NCBI GenBank assembly: GCA_002077065.1 | Contig: NAJO01000016.1 | Coordinates: forward strand, 682,001 to 746,000 | Direction of reading: 5' to 3' | Length of the DNA: 64,000 bases | From: Cryoendolithus antarcticus | Taxonomy: Eukaryota > Ascomycota > Dothideomycetes > Cladosporiales > Cladosporiaceae | Shown: in pieces, positions 42,599 through 53,722 of the stretch | Numbering within the stretch: position 1 is the first letter of the stretch | How the letters are laid out: every line of letters begins with the position of its first letter | Position numbers and translations under genes: made by a program | The notes under the pieces: model-generated | Told to the model about the DNA's origin: nothing | Database searches by the model: none | The model's input: the letters and a program-made list of their open reading frames with translations, nothing else

Positions 42599-44540
42599 AT
42601 GGAGGCTTCTATCCAAGTATCCTCAGACAGAATGCGCTATCACGAAGACAACTCCACTGTAGCCGCTGCTGCAACCTCCACATCAGACTTGCAGCCAGTG
42701 CTGTCGACCGACCTGACGCCGCTGCTTCACTCCAAATTCCTCTGGGGTGCCTCTCTATTGTTGTTGTTTTTCATTGCACGCGCTTTCACATCGAAGCAAA
42801 AGCTTCCGGCAGGCGTCAAGAGATTACCACGGTTACCAGGTAAGATCTTGCGATGAGCTCAGCACTGATAGCAATACTCACACACAACAGGCTTGCCATA
42901 CATCGGCCGACCATGGGACGTTCCCGGCCCTGGTGTCGCAGCAGCATGGCACTTCGGAGGCCTGCACAAGAAGTACGGCCCCATTTACGAATGGTACATC
43001 ATGGGCACCCTCCACATCTGGGTCGAGACCGATAAGGTAGCTCGCGATCTGTTCGTCACTCGCCAAAAGAAGTACTGCGACCGAAACGAGCTCCCGGCCA
43101 CTGTCAAGGTCAAGACCGGCGGACAGCTGCTTCCTCTCATGGGCTATGGCGACCAATTCAAGCGATATAAGAACTTCATGCACTACATCATGCGCAACTC
43201 GAGCCCCAAAGCTTTCTACGGCTGGCCTGTGGTAGAGAACAAGAAGACACTCCGCCGTCTGTTAGAGACGCCCGACCGGTGGTCTGAGCACATGATCGTT
43301 CACTGCGCCCGCACGATTGGCAGCGTTGCATGGGGAGACCCACAGCACGGCTCCAAGTTGCTCCAGATGGTCCCATACCTGCTCAAGTCTGTGAGCCCAG
43401 CTGGCCCAATTATCAACAAACTGTCATTCCTCGCAAACCTACCAGAAGCGATCTCGCCGTGGAAACAACAGGAGAAGGTACACTACGCGCGCGTCAGGAA
43501 GGCGTTCTGGGAGGCTCTTACCGACGTCAAGGAGCGACACGATAAGGGTCTCGTGGCCGACTGCTGGAGTTCGCTCTGGTTCCAGGCGCAAGATCAGGAG
43601 AAGGAGAAGGCTGGCTTCAAGATGGACTGGGACGAGGCTGCACACGCTATCGGCTCAAGCTCATTCGTCGCTATTGCTACAATTGGCGGACCGCTACATG
43701 CATTCTTTGCCGCCATGTGCCATTACCCTGCATGGCAAGTGAAGGTACGTTACACTGCGGAAACGGCATAAACCGCAAATACTGACCATGTTACAGGTGC
43801 AAGCCGAAATCGATCGCGTCTGCCCCGACCGCCTCCCCACAACCGAAGACATGCCCAACCTCCCTATGCTCCGCGCAACCGTGAAAGAAGTTCTCCGATG
43901 GCGGCAACCCACACCTCTCGGCGTCCCGCATGTTGCCATGGAAGACGATATCTACGAGGGCTATCTCATTCCCAAGGGCGCTATTGTCCACGCAAACCAC
44001 TACCTCATCTCTCGCGAAGAGTCCATGTTCCCTCGCGGCGAAGAGTTCCTCCCAGAACGCTGGATCGACCCATCATACCCAACCTACAAGGAGCCTTTGA
44101 CCGAGTTTCCCAACCTCCGCGGCGACACTGGCTTCGGCTACGGCAACCGCGCATGCCCAGGCGTAGATCTTACACAAACGGAACTCACGACTCTCCTCGG
44201 CGCACTTCTCTGGTCTTTCAACATCGCACGGCACAGCGGGCGACGAGGAGATGAGAATCCGATCCCATGGTACGAGGTGAACCCCTTCGTGATTACGATG
44301 ATGAAGCCCTTCGACTGCAGCATTCAAGTGCGATCAGAGGCCAAGCGAGCATATATTCTCGAGCAGCCTGAGGCGCAAGATGCCGGGTACCTGATCCGAT
44401 CACACGACGAGCCTACAACGAGCGAGTGGGATATGGTGCGATCGGAGAGCGAGGCGCTGCCTAAGCCATACACATGGGAGGGCCTGACAGTGCCTTTCGG
44501 CAAGCCAGCGACAATGCCTACGTACGCGCCTGGCATATAA
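42599..44540 (+). CDS. Cytochrome P450 monooxygenase
   Basis: ER-anchored haem-thiolate oxygenase, about 612 residues. Three exons: 42599-42839, 42891-43744 and 43797-44540. The start sits in an ideal CCACCATGG context. A TM anchor lies near residues 45-65 (FLWGASLLLLFFIARAF), followed by a Pro-rich PGLPYIGRPW hinge recovered by splicing intron 1. Helix K has KEVLR (ExxR), the PERW motif appears as FLPERWIDP, and the haem loop reads FGYGNRACPG with its Cys ligand. The I-helix lacks the usual acid-Thr pair and reads AIATIGGPLHAF. The C-terminus extends about 80 residues past the usual end. Substrate unknown; the neighbours do not form a cluster. Confidence 0.9.
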
Positions 44541-45773
44541 TATGATGACAGGGAATGCTTCGTTGCATCTCTTAAACTGGGCACGGGTTTCGAAAGCTGA
44601 TGTCACGGCATGGCGGCGGAGTCACTGGGGTTACGGAACATTGGGCATGGCATTTTGCAGTCTCTATCACGGCGGAGTAGAAGGACGGGTCTCTTGTCTC
44701 TGGTTGAGATCAAGCCTCCTCTGTGAGCTCTTGGGGGATACAGCATTAGCTAGATAATATCGGAAACATCGTTCACCGTCCAATCTGTTTATTTACTGTC
44801 TCAGTCATTCAGGTCCGAGCCTCTGCGATCTACTCGAATTTCCGGATAGGCCGTTACCTGCCGTTCTGGACACATACGAAAAGAGAGCTGTGTTTACCCA
44901 CACGCGCTTCTCGTGCATACACGTCGTCGTCCCGATGCTGCAGCCGCAGCGGTCCATCCGAGACGTTCGTCCGTCAGCCGCCACCGTTCCGCATTATTGA
45001 CATACAGTCCCGCAGTGTTCGGCGATGATCGGCCTTCGCCAACAGACCCGGTACATGGCTGGGAACATGGTCAATCCCAGCATCTTCATCATCGGATTTC
45101 GTTGATTCCCATGTGCAGATCTAAGCCGTTGAGTGCGGCTATCGGCCACCATGGAAGCCTTCCTATCGATTCAAGCGATCGATACATGTGCATGGCTGGT
45201 ATGCTGAAGACTCACCTCCGGCGTTCTACCGGAGATCTCGGGCTCGAGATCACTACATACTCTGCGCATCTCAACGTCGCGGCTCGCAGCGTGGTCTGTC
45301 TCAGTGACATTGCTTCGATGGAAGAAGTTGCCTGGTCAAGCGCGGATCGGGTCGAATGTGCATTCGTCCGAACACGAGGCCATAATAGTCGACTAGGTAC
45401 TTCGAGGCACGTCCGACGTGGCTGGCTTGAAGCATCAGCATTCACGGGACGCCGTGGGTGTCGGCAGACATGCTGCGGCACTCCAAAAAGGCATTGTACA
45501 TCTGCGTGAGCGACAGGAATGGCGAACCGTTCAGCGATTCACCTTGATGCTTAGGGACTTCAGCATCTCCTCCAGGCAGTGTGTATAACGATCCGATATC
45601 CCGGTGCAGCCTGTGCTAGCAGTGCCGACTGTACAGCAATGTCGAATGGTTCGCGTCTTCTGTCATTCGCGTGGCAGCGTAGCATCGATCTGAGATCCGT
45701 CCTAGCGAAAGGGTGCGCTCCTCGAGTGTCTCTCTTAGGCAGGGTCAACAACAAACCGCTCTCGCAGTGCAGT
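44541..45773. other. Intergenic, 1.2 kb, converging 3' ends
   Basis: Between the P450 and asparaginase stops. A 198-codon plus frame at 44913-45509 is Arg/Ser/His-rich without any domain or codon bias and is not called. Confidence 0.5.
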
Positions 45774-47441
45774 CTATACTACCAGTGTGGCCTGCGCTGA
45801 ATTCTCGAGAGATCCGGCTGGCTCCACTCCGGCTACAGTCCAACACTCCCTCGTGGCTGTGACCTCCGCTAGGACTGCTGCCACACCTTTCTCCTCAGGG
45901 TGGAGATGAGCTCCTCGTTCGCAGAGCAACTTTACATGCTCTACAAATCCACTGTGTGCCGCTATGAAGAGCGGTGTCCGCCCAGCCTTGTTACGCAGAT
46001 GCACACTAGCACCTGATTTGAGTAGCAGACGAATGATTTCGAGGTTTGGACTCGAAGCTGCAACGTGTAATGGAGCTGAACCATTGTAGTCCACTTCATT
46101 CAATAGGTACGCCGGCTCGTGAGATACCAGATCACGAAATTGGGCAAGGTCACCATCGGCGATGGCGTACGAAAGACGGCTGAGATGAGCCTGCTTCGCG
46201 TTCCTGGGTGATAGATTTGAGAACATTGTATCTGTGGGCGTTGTCATCTCGCCTCTCAGTGAGATGGACATTCGCCGTGTGACTTCCTCGGACGTCATGT
46301 CTGGTAGCGCAAGCAGGTAGGAGAGTTTTGTTAGAGCAGCTTCGGTCGTCAGGTCTTGCCCCGGCACGATCCCAGCGCGGCCGAGTATCATGGCAGGGGC
46401 GTACAGTGGATTGACACTGCCAGTCAAGCATTGTGTGACATTGACAATGACGATGCCTCGCTGAACTGCATCAGAGAATATTTTGATCAAAGCATTGTCG
46501 GGTCCTCCAGGCGCGTTGCCAGCGCCAAAGGTTTCAAGGATGAGTCCGCGAAGACCTTGCACTCGCAGCACCGCATCAATCATCTCAGGCTTGATGCCTG
46601 GGAAGATGCGCAGACATGCCACGTGCGCTGTCAGTAGGTCTGTCTGCAGGGTGAAGGCTTTGATCTCAGTTGATCGATGAATCGCGTTCCATGCCACATG
46701 AACTTCGGTCGATGTTATCGATGCTAGTGGCGCGAAGTTGGGTGAGGCAAAAGCAGCGAATTGATCTGCAGACACCTTTGTTGCTCTATTCCCTCGGAAC
46801 AGCTTGTGATGGAAGAATAAGCAGACTTCAGGTATGAGAAAGTGGCCAGCAATCACCAGCGAACCAAGCAGATTGTCTGTAGCATCGTTCTGCAGTGTCA
46901 GAATCGGCGCTTGCGAGCCTGTCAGTATCACCGGCTTTCCTAGGTGATCGAGCATGAAGCTCAAAGCCGAGCTACTGTATGCAAGACTATCGGTGCCATG
47001 CAACACAACAAAGGCATCGAATGACATGTAGTTACGGTGGACGGCAGTTGCTATCTGCCGCCAACCTGCTGAGTCGATCGAGCTTGAGTCAAGAATTTTC
47101 TCGAATTCAAGGACAGCGTACCGTACATGACGGCCATACCGAGACATTGGCGTGCGTAGACTTTTGAGCGTAATTGCCGGACCGCCGGTCTCTGGAAAGG
47201 CTTCTACGTCGATCGGCGACGCGCCATCGTTGAACGATGGTCTTGTAGCCATGCCAGCATCCATGAAGCCATAAGCAGGTACCAGGCCTTCAGGGCTCGG
47301 CCTCATACAAATGGTCCCTCCGGTCATGATGATCAGCACTCGTGATTCTATAGGTCCATTCGTGACTGCCCCAGGTCCTCCGTGCGGGAACGGAGAGAGT
47401 GGTCTGTAGAGGGGCGTGCTAGTACCAGAATCGGAGGCCAT
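45774..47441 (-). CDS. Type I L-asparaginase with C-terminal ankyrin repeats
   Basis: Cytosolic enzyme predicted to hydrolyse L-asparagine to aspartate and ammonia. Single exon, 555 residues. The asparaginase domain (about 30-390) has TGGTI with the first catalytic Thr, VVLHGTDS with the second Thr and Asp, and a TGSQAPI loop, all typical of the type I/ASPG group. The C-terminal part (about 420-530) has at least two ankyrin repeats: NGSAPLHVAASSPNLEIIRLL and AGRTPLFIAAHSGFVEHVKLL. This fusion occurs in animal ASPG and in many fungi. A perfect 11-bp inverted repeat lies just before the ATG. The leading 30 residues are Pro/Gly-rich. Confidence 0.92.
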   Translation of the reverse strand: MASDSGTSTPLYRPLSPFPHGGPGAVTNGPIESRVLIIMTGGTICMRPSPEGLVPAYGFMDAGMATRPSFNDGASPIDVEAFPETGGPAITLKSLRTPMSRYGRHVRYAVLEFEKILDSSSIDSAGWRQIATAVHRNYMSFDAFVVLHGTDSLAYSSSALSFMLDHLGKPVILTGSQAPILTLQNDATDNLLGSLVIAGHFLIPEVCLFFHHKLFRGNRATKVSADQFAAFASPNFAPLASITSTEVHVAWNAIHRSTEIKAFTLQTDLLTAHVACLRIFPGIKPEMIDAVLRVQGLRGLILETFGAGNAPGGPDNALIKIFSDAVQRGIVIVNVTQCLTGSVNPLYAPAMILGRAGIVPGQDLTTEAALTKLSYLLALPDMTSEEVTRRMSISLRGEMTTPTDTMFSNLSPRNAKQAHLSRLSYAIADGDLAQFRDLVSHEPAYLLNEVDYNGSAPLHVAASSPNLEIIRLLLKSGASVHLRNKAGRTPLFIAAHSGFVEHVKLLCERGAHLHPEEKGVAAVLAEVTATRECWTVAGVEPAGSLENSAQATLVV

Positions 47442-48487
47442 GTTTGCGGTCTTGTCGTACCTCGACTCTTCAAAAATTTGAAGAGTCCTGTGCTATTATC
47501 ATGCACACCACGAGTGTCCGTCTGGGCCGACTGCGACGACAAGAGAGTTGCCTTCAAGAAGTTGAGATGCGCGGTGTCTTCCACGGTAATCGTTTCCAAA
47601 GAGCGCTGCGCTTTGACCATGGAATCGTGCATTGAAGAGCGGCCTTGAGCAAGTCCCTGTTGACGGACTCACTGCGCACTCCAGCAAGCGAAGGCTCGAT
47701 GGAAACGCGCTTTTACTGGGCAAGCCAAAAGTGCCGTGCAGCGTGTCTTGTCACACGAGCGACGAAAGAAGAGCCGCTCGTCGACTCTCTGTGAAGGATC
47801 GAGCTGGTTCATGCAACACCGCGATAGTACATTCGTACAAGCACTGTCCGTGAGAGTGTCGGCAACTCTACTTTAATTCTACTCCTAGGCAGCACACTAG
47901 CAGCGGTATGCTATCGTGCTATGACATACACTAGCAGTGTCGATAGTGAGGGCCTTTTCAGTAATACTCTTCTTCTGTCATGCGCGTGCTTGTGTGGTGA
48001 GCACAACCGACAATGCGAATCAATATCGCCCAGACCAGGCGTGGGTTTCGATGGATTTTAATGCAGGTACCCGCGACCCGCAGTAGCCGAGACATGTTTG
48101 GTGGATAGGGGAGGGGGTGCGGCCTCGAGACACCATGCTCATATATTACAAATTGCAGAACGTTCGCATTTCCAAGGGTCACCACAATCGAATTGTTGGA
48201 TCCTGTTTCCGCTTCATCGCGTCGCTTCCCGGACAGTCTATGAGCACTCAAGTCACGGACTCGATATCATCCGCCCACATCTGAGCCTTCGAAAGCTGCT
48301 CACGTGTTCGGAACTGCACTGCTGTATGATAGGAAGGACTCAGAAGTAGGCCAAGTACTCTGTCGTCGGTTGGAAGCTGGATATATCTTACGCCTGAGGG
48401 AATACGCATCAGGGTGACCCCAGCTGGCACGAAGCGCATTCGTTCGACCACCTAGCTTCCCCTGCGCATTTGCGCCAAACCGCCGCG
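47442..48487. promoter_or_regulatory. Divergent intergenic region, asparaginase / Arf GTPase
   Basis: About 1.05 kb between divergent starts. No gene seen. The 11-bp inverted repeat at 47464-47487 lies close to the asparaginase ATG. Confidence 0.5.
47464..47487. promoter_or_regulatory. Perfect 11-bp inverted repeat before asparaginase ATG
   Basis: GACTCTTCAAA, a 2-base AA centre, then TTTGAAGAGTC, only 22 bp before the start codon at 47441. It could be a palindromic protein-binding site or, if transcribed, a hairpin in the 5' leader. Confidence 0.55.
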
Positions 48488-49233
<746 letters not shown>

Positions 49234-49602
49234 GGAGGTGTCTTCGATAGAGCGCGGAAAAAAGCCTTGGTGTGGCCAGATCGTGGACTGGACAGCCTGG
49301 CCTCTCACGACACCATGTGCTGCGACCCGGGCAGCTCAACGAGCTGGAAAGAGTGAGTCGGATCTTCGCATGGCCGAATTCGACGAATTGGACAGCGTCC
49401 GGCAGAACACAATGCCCAGTGACAGCGGCAGGCGCAGCCGCGCGAGCATTTGCACGCATGGAGTGCTCATTGAGAGGAATAGCGGTGGTGCGTTGGATAT
49501 GATAATACCCTTTGCTGCGTTCTGGCGTCTATAATTGATTTTTGCATCCGCAACACCTGTATGGTAGCCTGTACCATTTTGCCTCTACCCGACATCGGTC
49601 TA
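49234..49602. other. Intergenic, converging 3' ends
   Basis: 369 bp between the Arf and mannose-6-phosphate isomerase stops. Nothing recognised beyond presumed 3' UTRs. Confidence 0.5.
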
Positions 49603-51195
49603 TTAGAGGTTGCCTTTTCCATCAACCCCTTCCTCAGCAAGCTCACAGAAAGCTCTGAACGTAACGAACGGCTTTGACGCATCGGTGCTTTCGAGTACAC
49701 ACTCGGCTGTCGCACCAACGAAGTAGACATACCCCTCCTGGACCTCTTCCGTCTTCGGACCGACGCTGATCTTGCCCTTACCGTCCGTGCAAATGATGAT
49801 CGCCGGTCCCTCAATCCCTTCGAAAGTGACTTTCGCGCCAGCGTTCTTCAGATCGGTCTTCACGACCGCGAACTCCTCGATCGGTGGGTCGTAGAGCATG
49901 GCTAAAGAGTCCGAAGAGTGCGAGGTGGTGTTCAGCTTGCAGTAAGGGTACGGCACAGGAGTCATCTTCTGGGATGAAGGTGGAGCGAAGGTGTAAGTTA
50001 GCATGCTGGTCAGATTGGGGATGTCTTTGAATTTTGGAGTGAAGCCGGCGCGGACAACGTTGTCAGAGGCGGCCATGCATTCGATGATGTCTGAGGAGTA
50101 AGACGTTAGCAGTGATCACGAGAAGGGAATGGGGTTTGTGGGGTTTGCTTACCTCCGGAGATGTAGGCGTGAATGTCGTCAGCACGGAGGAACATCGCTT
50201 CACCTGGCTCGAGGACGACGAAGTTCAGGAAGAATGTCACGAAGAGACCGATGTCTGAGGGAAACTGGCTATTGAGACGTGGAAGCAGCTCGGCGAGGAC
50301 TTTGCCGCCGGGTGCTGGGGCGTCTTTGCCGGGAAAGTCGGTCTGTTGCGACTGCACTTGCTCGAGGAGCTCCTTCGAGGCAGCTTTGACGTCTTCGTCC
50401 TTCGACTCCATCAAGCTCGTGAAAGCTGCTCGAAGGGCTTGCTTCTGCTCGTCTTGGGACTTTGAGGTCTCCACAGCACTTTCGAACTTCTTCGAGGCAT
50501 CCGCGCTCACGAGTCTGCGCAGCGATTTGATGTGCTTCAGGAAGTAAGCTGTTTCTTCTAGTGGCCTGAACCCGCACAGTCCTTCGAATGGCGTAATCGC
50601 AATGGTCATCTCGGGCTTGTGGTTGTCATCTTTGTACTCCTTTGGGTTGTCCTTGTGGAGCTGGGCAGCGAGCTTCTTGTTCGGGTGAGCCTGTATCGAG
50701 AGTGCCTTGGCGATCGACAAGACCTTGAACAAGAACGGGAGTTTCTGCAGAACCTGTGAGGATTCGAATATGTTTCGTGTGATGAGGTAGCACTACCTGA
50801 TCGTACTTCTTTGCGATATCTTGGCCCATCAAGGCCTGGTTATCCTGCACCAGATCTAGCAGACTTCGTTTCGTCTCAAGGTCCGAAGATGGATTCGATG
50901 GGTGGGTGCCCATCCATAGCTACGACCTGATTCAGCTGGACGTCCTCGATGACTGCTTGGAAGGGCAAAGACGTACCTCGGCGTATGGCTTCTCGCTCTC
51001 AATCTGGAAGCCATCTCGAGGTGTTGCAGCCGCATAGCGTGCTGCGGCCGAGTCACTGCCTGGCTTTCCCCATTCATAGCTGTTCACACCTGCAGACTAG
51101 CTCGTTAGTCCTTATGTCTTCCCAGAAAATTCTACAACCAACGCATCGTGGACAGCACACTGACCGCATTGTAACCGAAGTAGTGGGACTTGCAT
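49603..51195 (-). CDS. manA: Mannose-6-phosphate isomerase (type I PMI)
   Basis: Zinc enzyme interconverting fructose-6-P and mannose-6-P, feeding GDP-mannose for glycosylation and cell-wall mannan. Five exons: 51195-51165, 51089-50977, 50919-50797, 50753-50153 and 50090-49603; 451 residues. The spliced start reads [11 protein letters not shown] then [19 protein letters not shown], the family N-terminus. Exon 3 starts [11 protein letters not shown]. The zinc site includes [10 protein letters not shown] (Gln, His), a Glu in the [17 protein letters not shown] segment and the His of DDIHAYISG. The exon 4/5 junction regenerates [18 protein letters not shown], the catalytic-loop signature. Divergent from nothing nearby; it converges with the Arf gene. 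Confidence 0.94.
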
Positions 51196-52877
51196 CTTTG
51201 CCACAGCGCTGGATAGAAGCTGTAAAGCGAACGTCCGACTATGACTATGGTATGGACTGGTCAATGAATAAACTTGGTGTAATTCTGCCAATTGTTTTCT
51301 CACGCTCAGTAACAAACCTTTAGAGTGTACTCTGATGAAGCTACGAGGTCGCACAGGGTCAGACTTCTGGAGGCCTGATCCATGTCCCGTTGCGCACGGC
51401 TACGGTGCGAGCCCAAACTCTAAGCAGGTGACGCAATCGCGACTTCGAACCAACCTGATATGTAGCTCGCTGTTCATCAGTAAGAGCATAGATTGCCCAC
51501 TCTCCTCCGTCTGACGCTCTCCATGTCGCGCGATTGGTAAATTGAACGGCGTAGCATGACAGCTCGAGTGCGAGAGGGATCTGGTCGCAAGCACTCGAAG
51601 TCTGATACTGACGTCGAAGGAATCCTGCATAAGCAGAGACAGACTAACTGCCTGCATCACTTCCGACTTGGCGAAACACCAACACCCAACAACATCCTTC
51701 CTATTGCAATCATGGACGCGAGATCGCTTCAGATCTCCCTGTTGAAGCATCACCAAGCCGATTTTTGCGGTCTTGGTGGTTTCTTGATCACACGACCTGC
51801 CCAGTCATCCCTATTCTTTCAGACGTTGCTCCGAGATCGCGAATTGCAGCACAGAAATCCTCAGCTCGTACGGATGTTCACTTTCCGTGCGGAAGCGAGT
51901 GATCGCCATCTAGCGCGCTGAAAGCGACGCGCTCGTCTCGTAGATGCAGACCGCAGGCGCTCGTCGACGACTTTGCTCGCTACTGCGTCCAATGGATCAC
52001 GTCAGAATGACACATGCGGATCCTTTCGATCAGCTCACTCGGAACTACAAGCACATTCATTGCGCGCTGTCGTTACGACTTGCACGGTACAATAGCACTT
52101 TGGCCTCTCGCGTACCTCAGACGAACTGAAATGTCTCAGGCGTCATCAGCTACGGCCTCTCCAAGCTGGCTTCGTCGTAGAAGAGTACCGACTTGTGCGC
52201 TTTCCTGAATGCTAGCAGGCATAGGCGGATGTCCGGGCTCTTCAATCTTGCACGGCCAGCAAGCACGTATACTCGAGATTGCTGCGAACTGGATGTAGTG
52301 CACCTAATGTACCTGATGCGAAGCGACCGGACAATCGTTCGAACCCTGCGACTCTATACGTGCGCATCGGCTGCAGCTGTAGCAACATTCTGCAACCTCA
52401 CCCGACCTAAGGTAGGGCAACATTGATCATCGACGATTCTGTACTCGCCGCTTGTATGAGCTCTGACCTTCATGCAGCTGACGGTAGCTGCTCCTTCCAT
52501 GCTCGTTTCTCCGTCACGATGCTATGGCTCCAGGGATTCTGTATGCATTGATCGATCATAGTGTGGCATGGTGGTTCGCCTTGACTTGTCTCTCGACTGT
52601 ACAGCCAATCAAAGGACTCGTGCTGGAGAACGAACAACACGTCGATCGCTGCTATGTAACATCGTCGTTGACGAGCGTTGCAGAGGCACGAGCGAGTGCA
52701 GATCCTCCGACCGCAGGGTATTCATGACGATGCGTAGCAGTGCACAGAACGAGACCATCTCGAGGCTCCAAAGTATCGCGGATGGCCATCATTGCCATAG
52801 CTTTAACACGACAGCTATAGACCGGTCTCGCACAGCATCTTAGTTCGGCAAACCTTCAGTCCGTCACAACAGTCATC
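51196..52877. other. Intergenic, 1.7 kb
   Basis: Promoters of the isomerase (leftward) and of the small secreted protein gene (rightward). Open frames of 60-121 codons are present but with random-looking codon use. No repeat or RNA gene recognised. Confidence 0.5.
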
Positions 52878-53316
52878 ATGCGCGTCGCAGCTTTTGTCAC
52901 CGCTCTCGCAGGCTACATCGCGGCCACAGGTGCCAACGAATGCACATTGAGTACGGCACCGCCGCTACAGTTGATCACCCGGATCGCGACTAATTATGAT
53001 CAGACACTTGCGATGTTGATCCGGTCTGCGGAATTGAAGCTTGCCAAGATACTGTCGGAATGCAGACCTTGACCTTCTACTTCTGCTGCGCAGCACCAGG
53101 TGGTAAGTACGGCACTCGCTCCCGAAATCAGTCTGATCACTAATCGCTTGTACAGTGAGCGTTCCTCCAGGAGGACCTGACACATGCCCCGGCTGCAGTA
53201 GCTCCAAGATGTTCAGGCGTTGGGCAGACATCTCGAACCTGCAGGCCGACGAGGCAGAGAAGAGGGACTTGGAGGTGGTGACGAAGCGGAGTCATGCGAA
53301 GGACTTCACTGTATAG
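52878..53316 (+). CDS. Small secreted cysteine-rich protein
   Basis: Predicted 110-residue secreted protein in three exons: 52878-52950, 53004-53102 and 53156-53316. Both introns are 53 bp with CTAAT branch sites; only this splicing keeps all exons open. The signal peptide covers about residues 1-19 (MRVAAFVTALAGYIAATGA). The mature part has eight Cys, in the order NEC, NTC, PVC, EAC, FCC, DTC, PGC. A VPPGGPDTCPGC stretch precedes a charged, Cys-free tail with two Lys-Arg pairs that could be processing sites. No named family is recognised. Length, leader and Cys content fit the small secreted proteins of plant- or lichen-associated fungi, some of which are effectors, but no role can be assigned from the sequence. 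Confidence 0.68.
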
Positions 53317-53722
53317 ATGTGACTGGTATGTCTCAGACGAGTAGAAAGTCGCTTGACGGGAAGATTGCCTAAGACTCACTTTGTGGAAATAGCTCTGTTA
53401 CATGACCGCCATCGTGTCTGTCGAGAATAACGAGCATAAACCATCCTCATGCTTCAGCCATCGCGAGCCTACTGCATAACTTCTCAACTTCCTGTACCTA
53501 GGCTCCGACCTGGTACTTTGCCGCGGCACGTTCGTCGTCCATCTCATGCATTTACCTTCATCACCACCCGCCTCCATGGTGCGAGCCATGTTGCTGGGAG
53601 CCAGCCCAGTCATGAACGTTCCCGCGATGACCCTGCCAGCCAAAGCTAAAGTTGAGCGCTTGCTCAAACGCTCCTCTCTGCGTGAATTGCTCGAGTCCAG
53701 TGACGTAGACGGTGTTGTCCTT
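53317..53722. other. Region 3' of GH31 stop, still coding-like
   Basis: Lies between convergent stops. On the minus strand the GH31 frame continues past TAG 53725-53723 for about 50 codons, the first 30 of which look like the usual end of the protein (see GH31). Confidence 0.45.

Noticed and set aside
44913..45509. 198-codon plus frame between P450 and asparaginase
   Set aside because: Arg/His/Ser-rich without codon bias, domain or splice signals; likely chance.
52300..52360. GTTCGAACC resembling a tRNA T-loop
   Set aside because: Flanking bases do not pair as a T-stem, and no D-arm or anticodon arm was found upstream.
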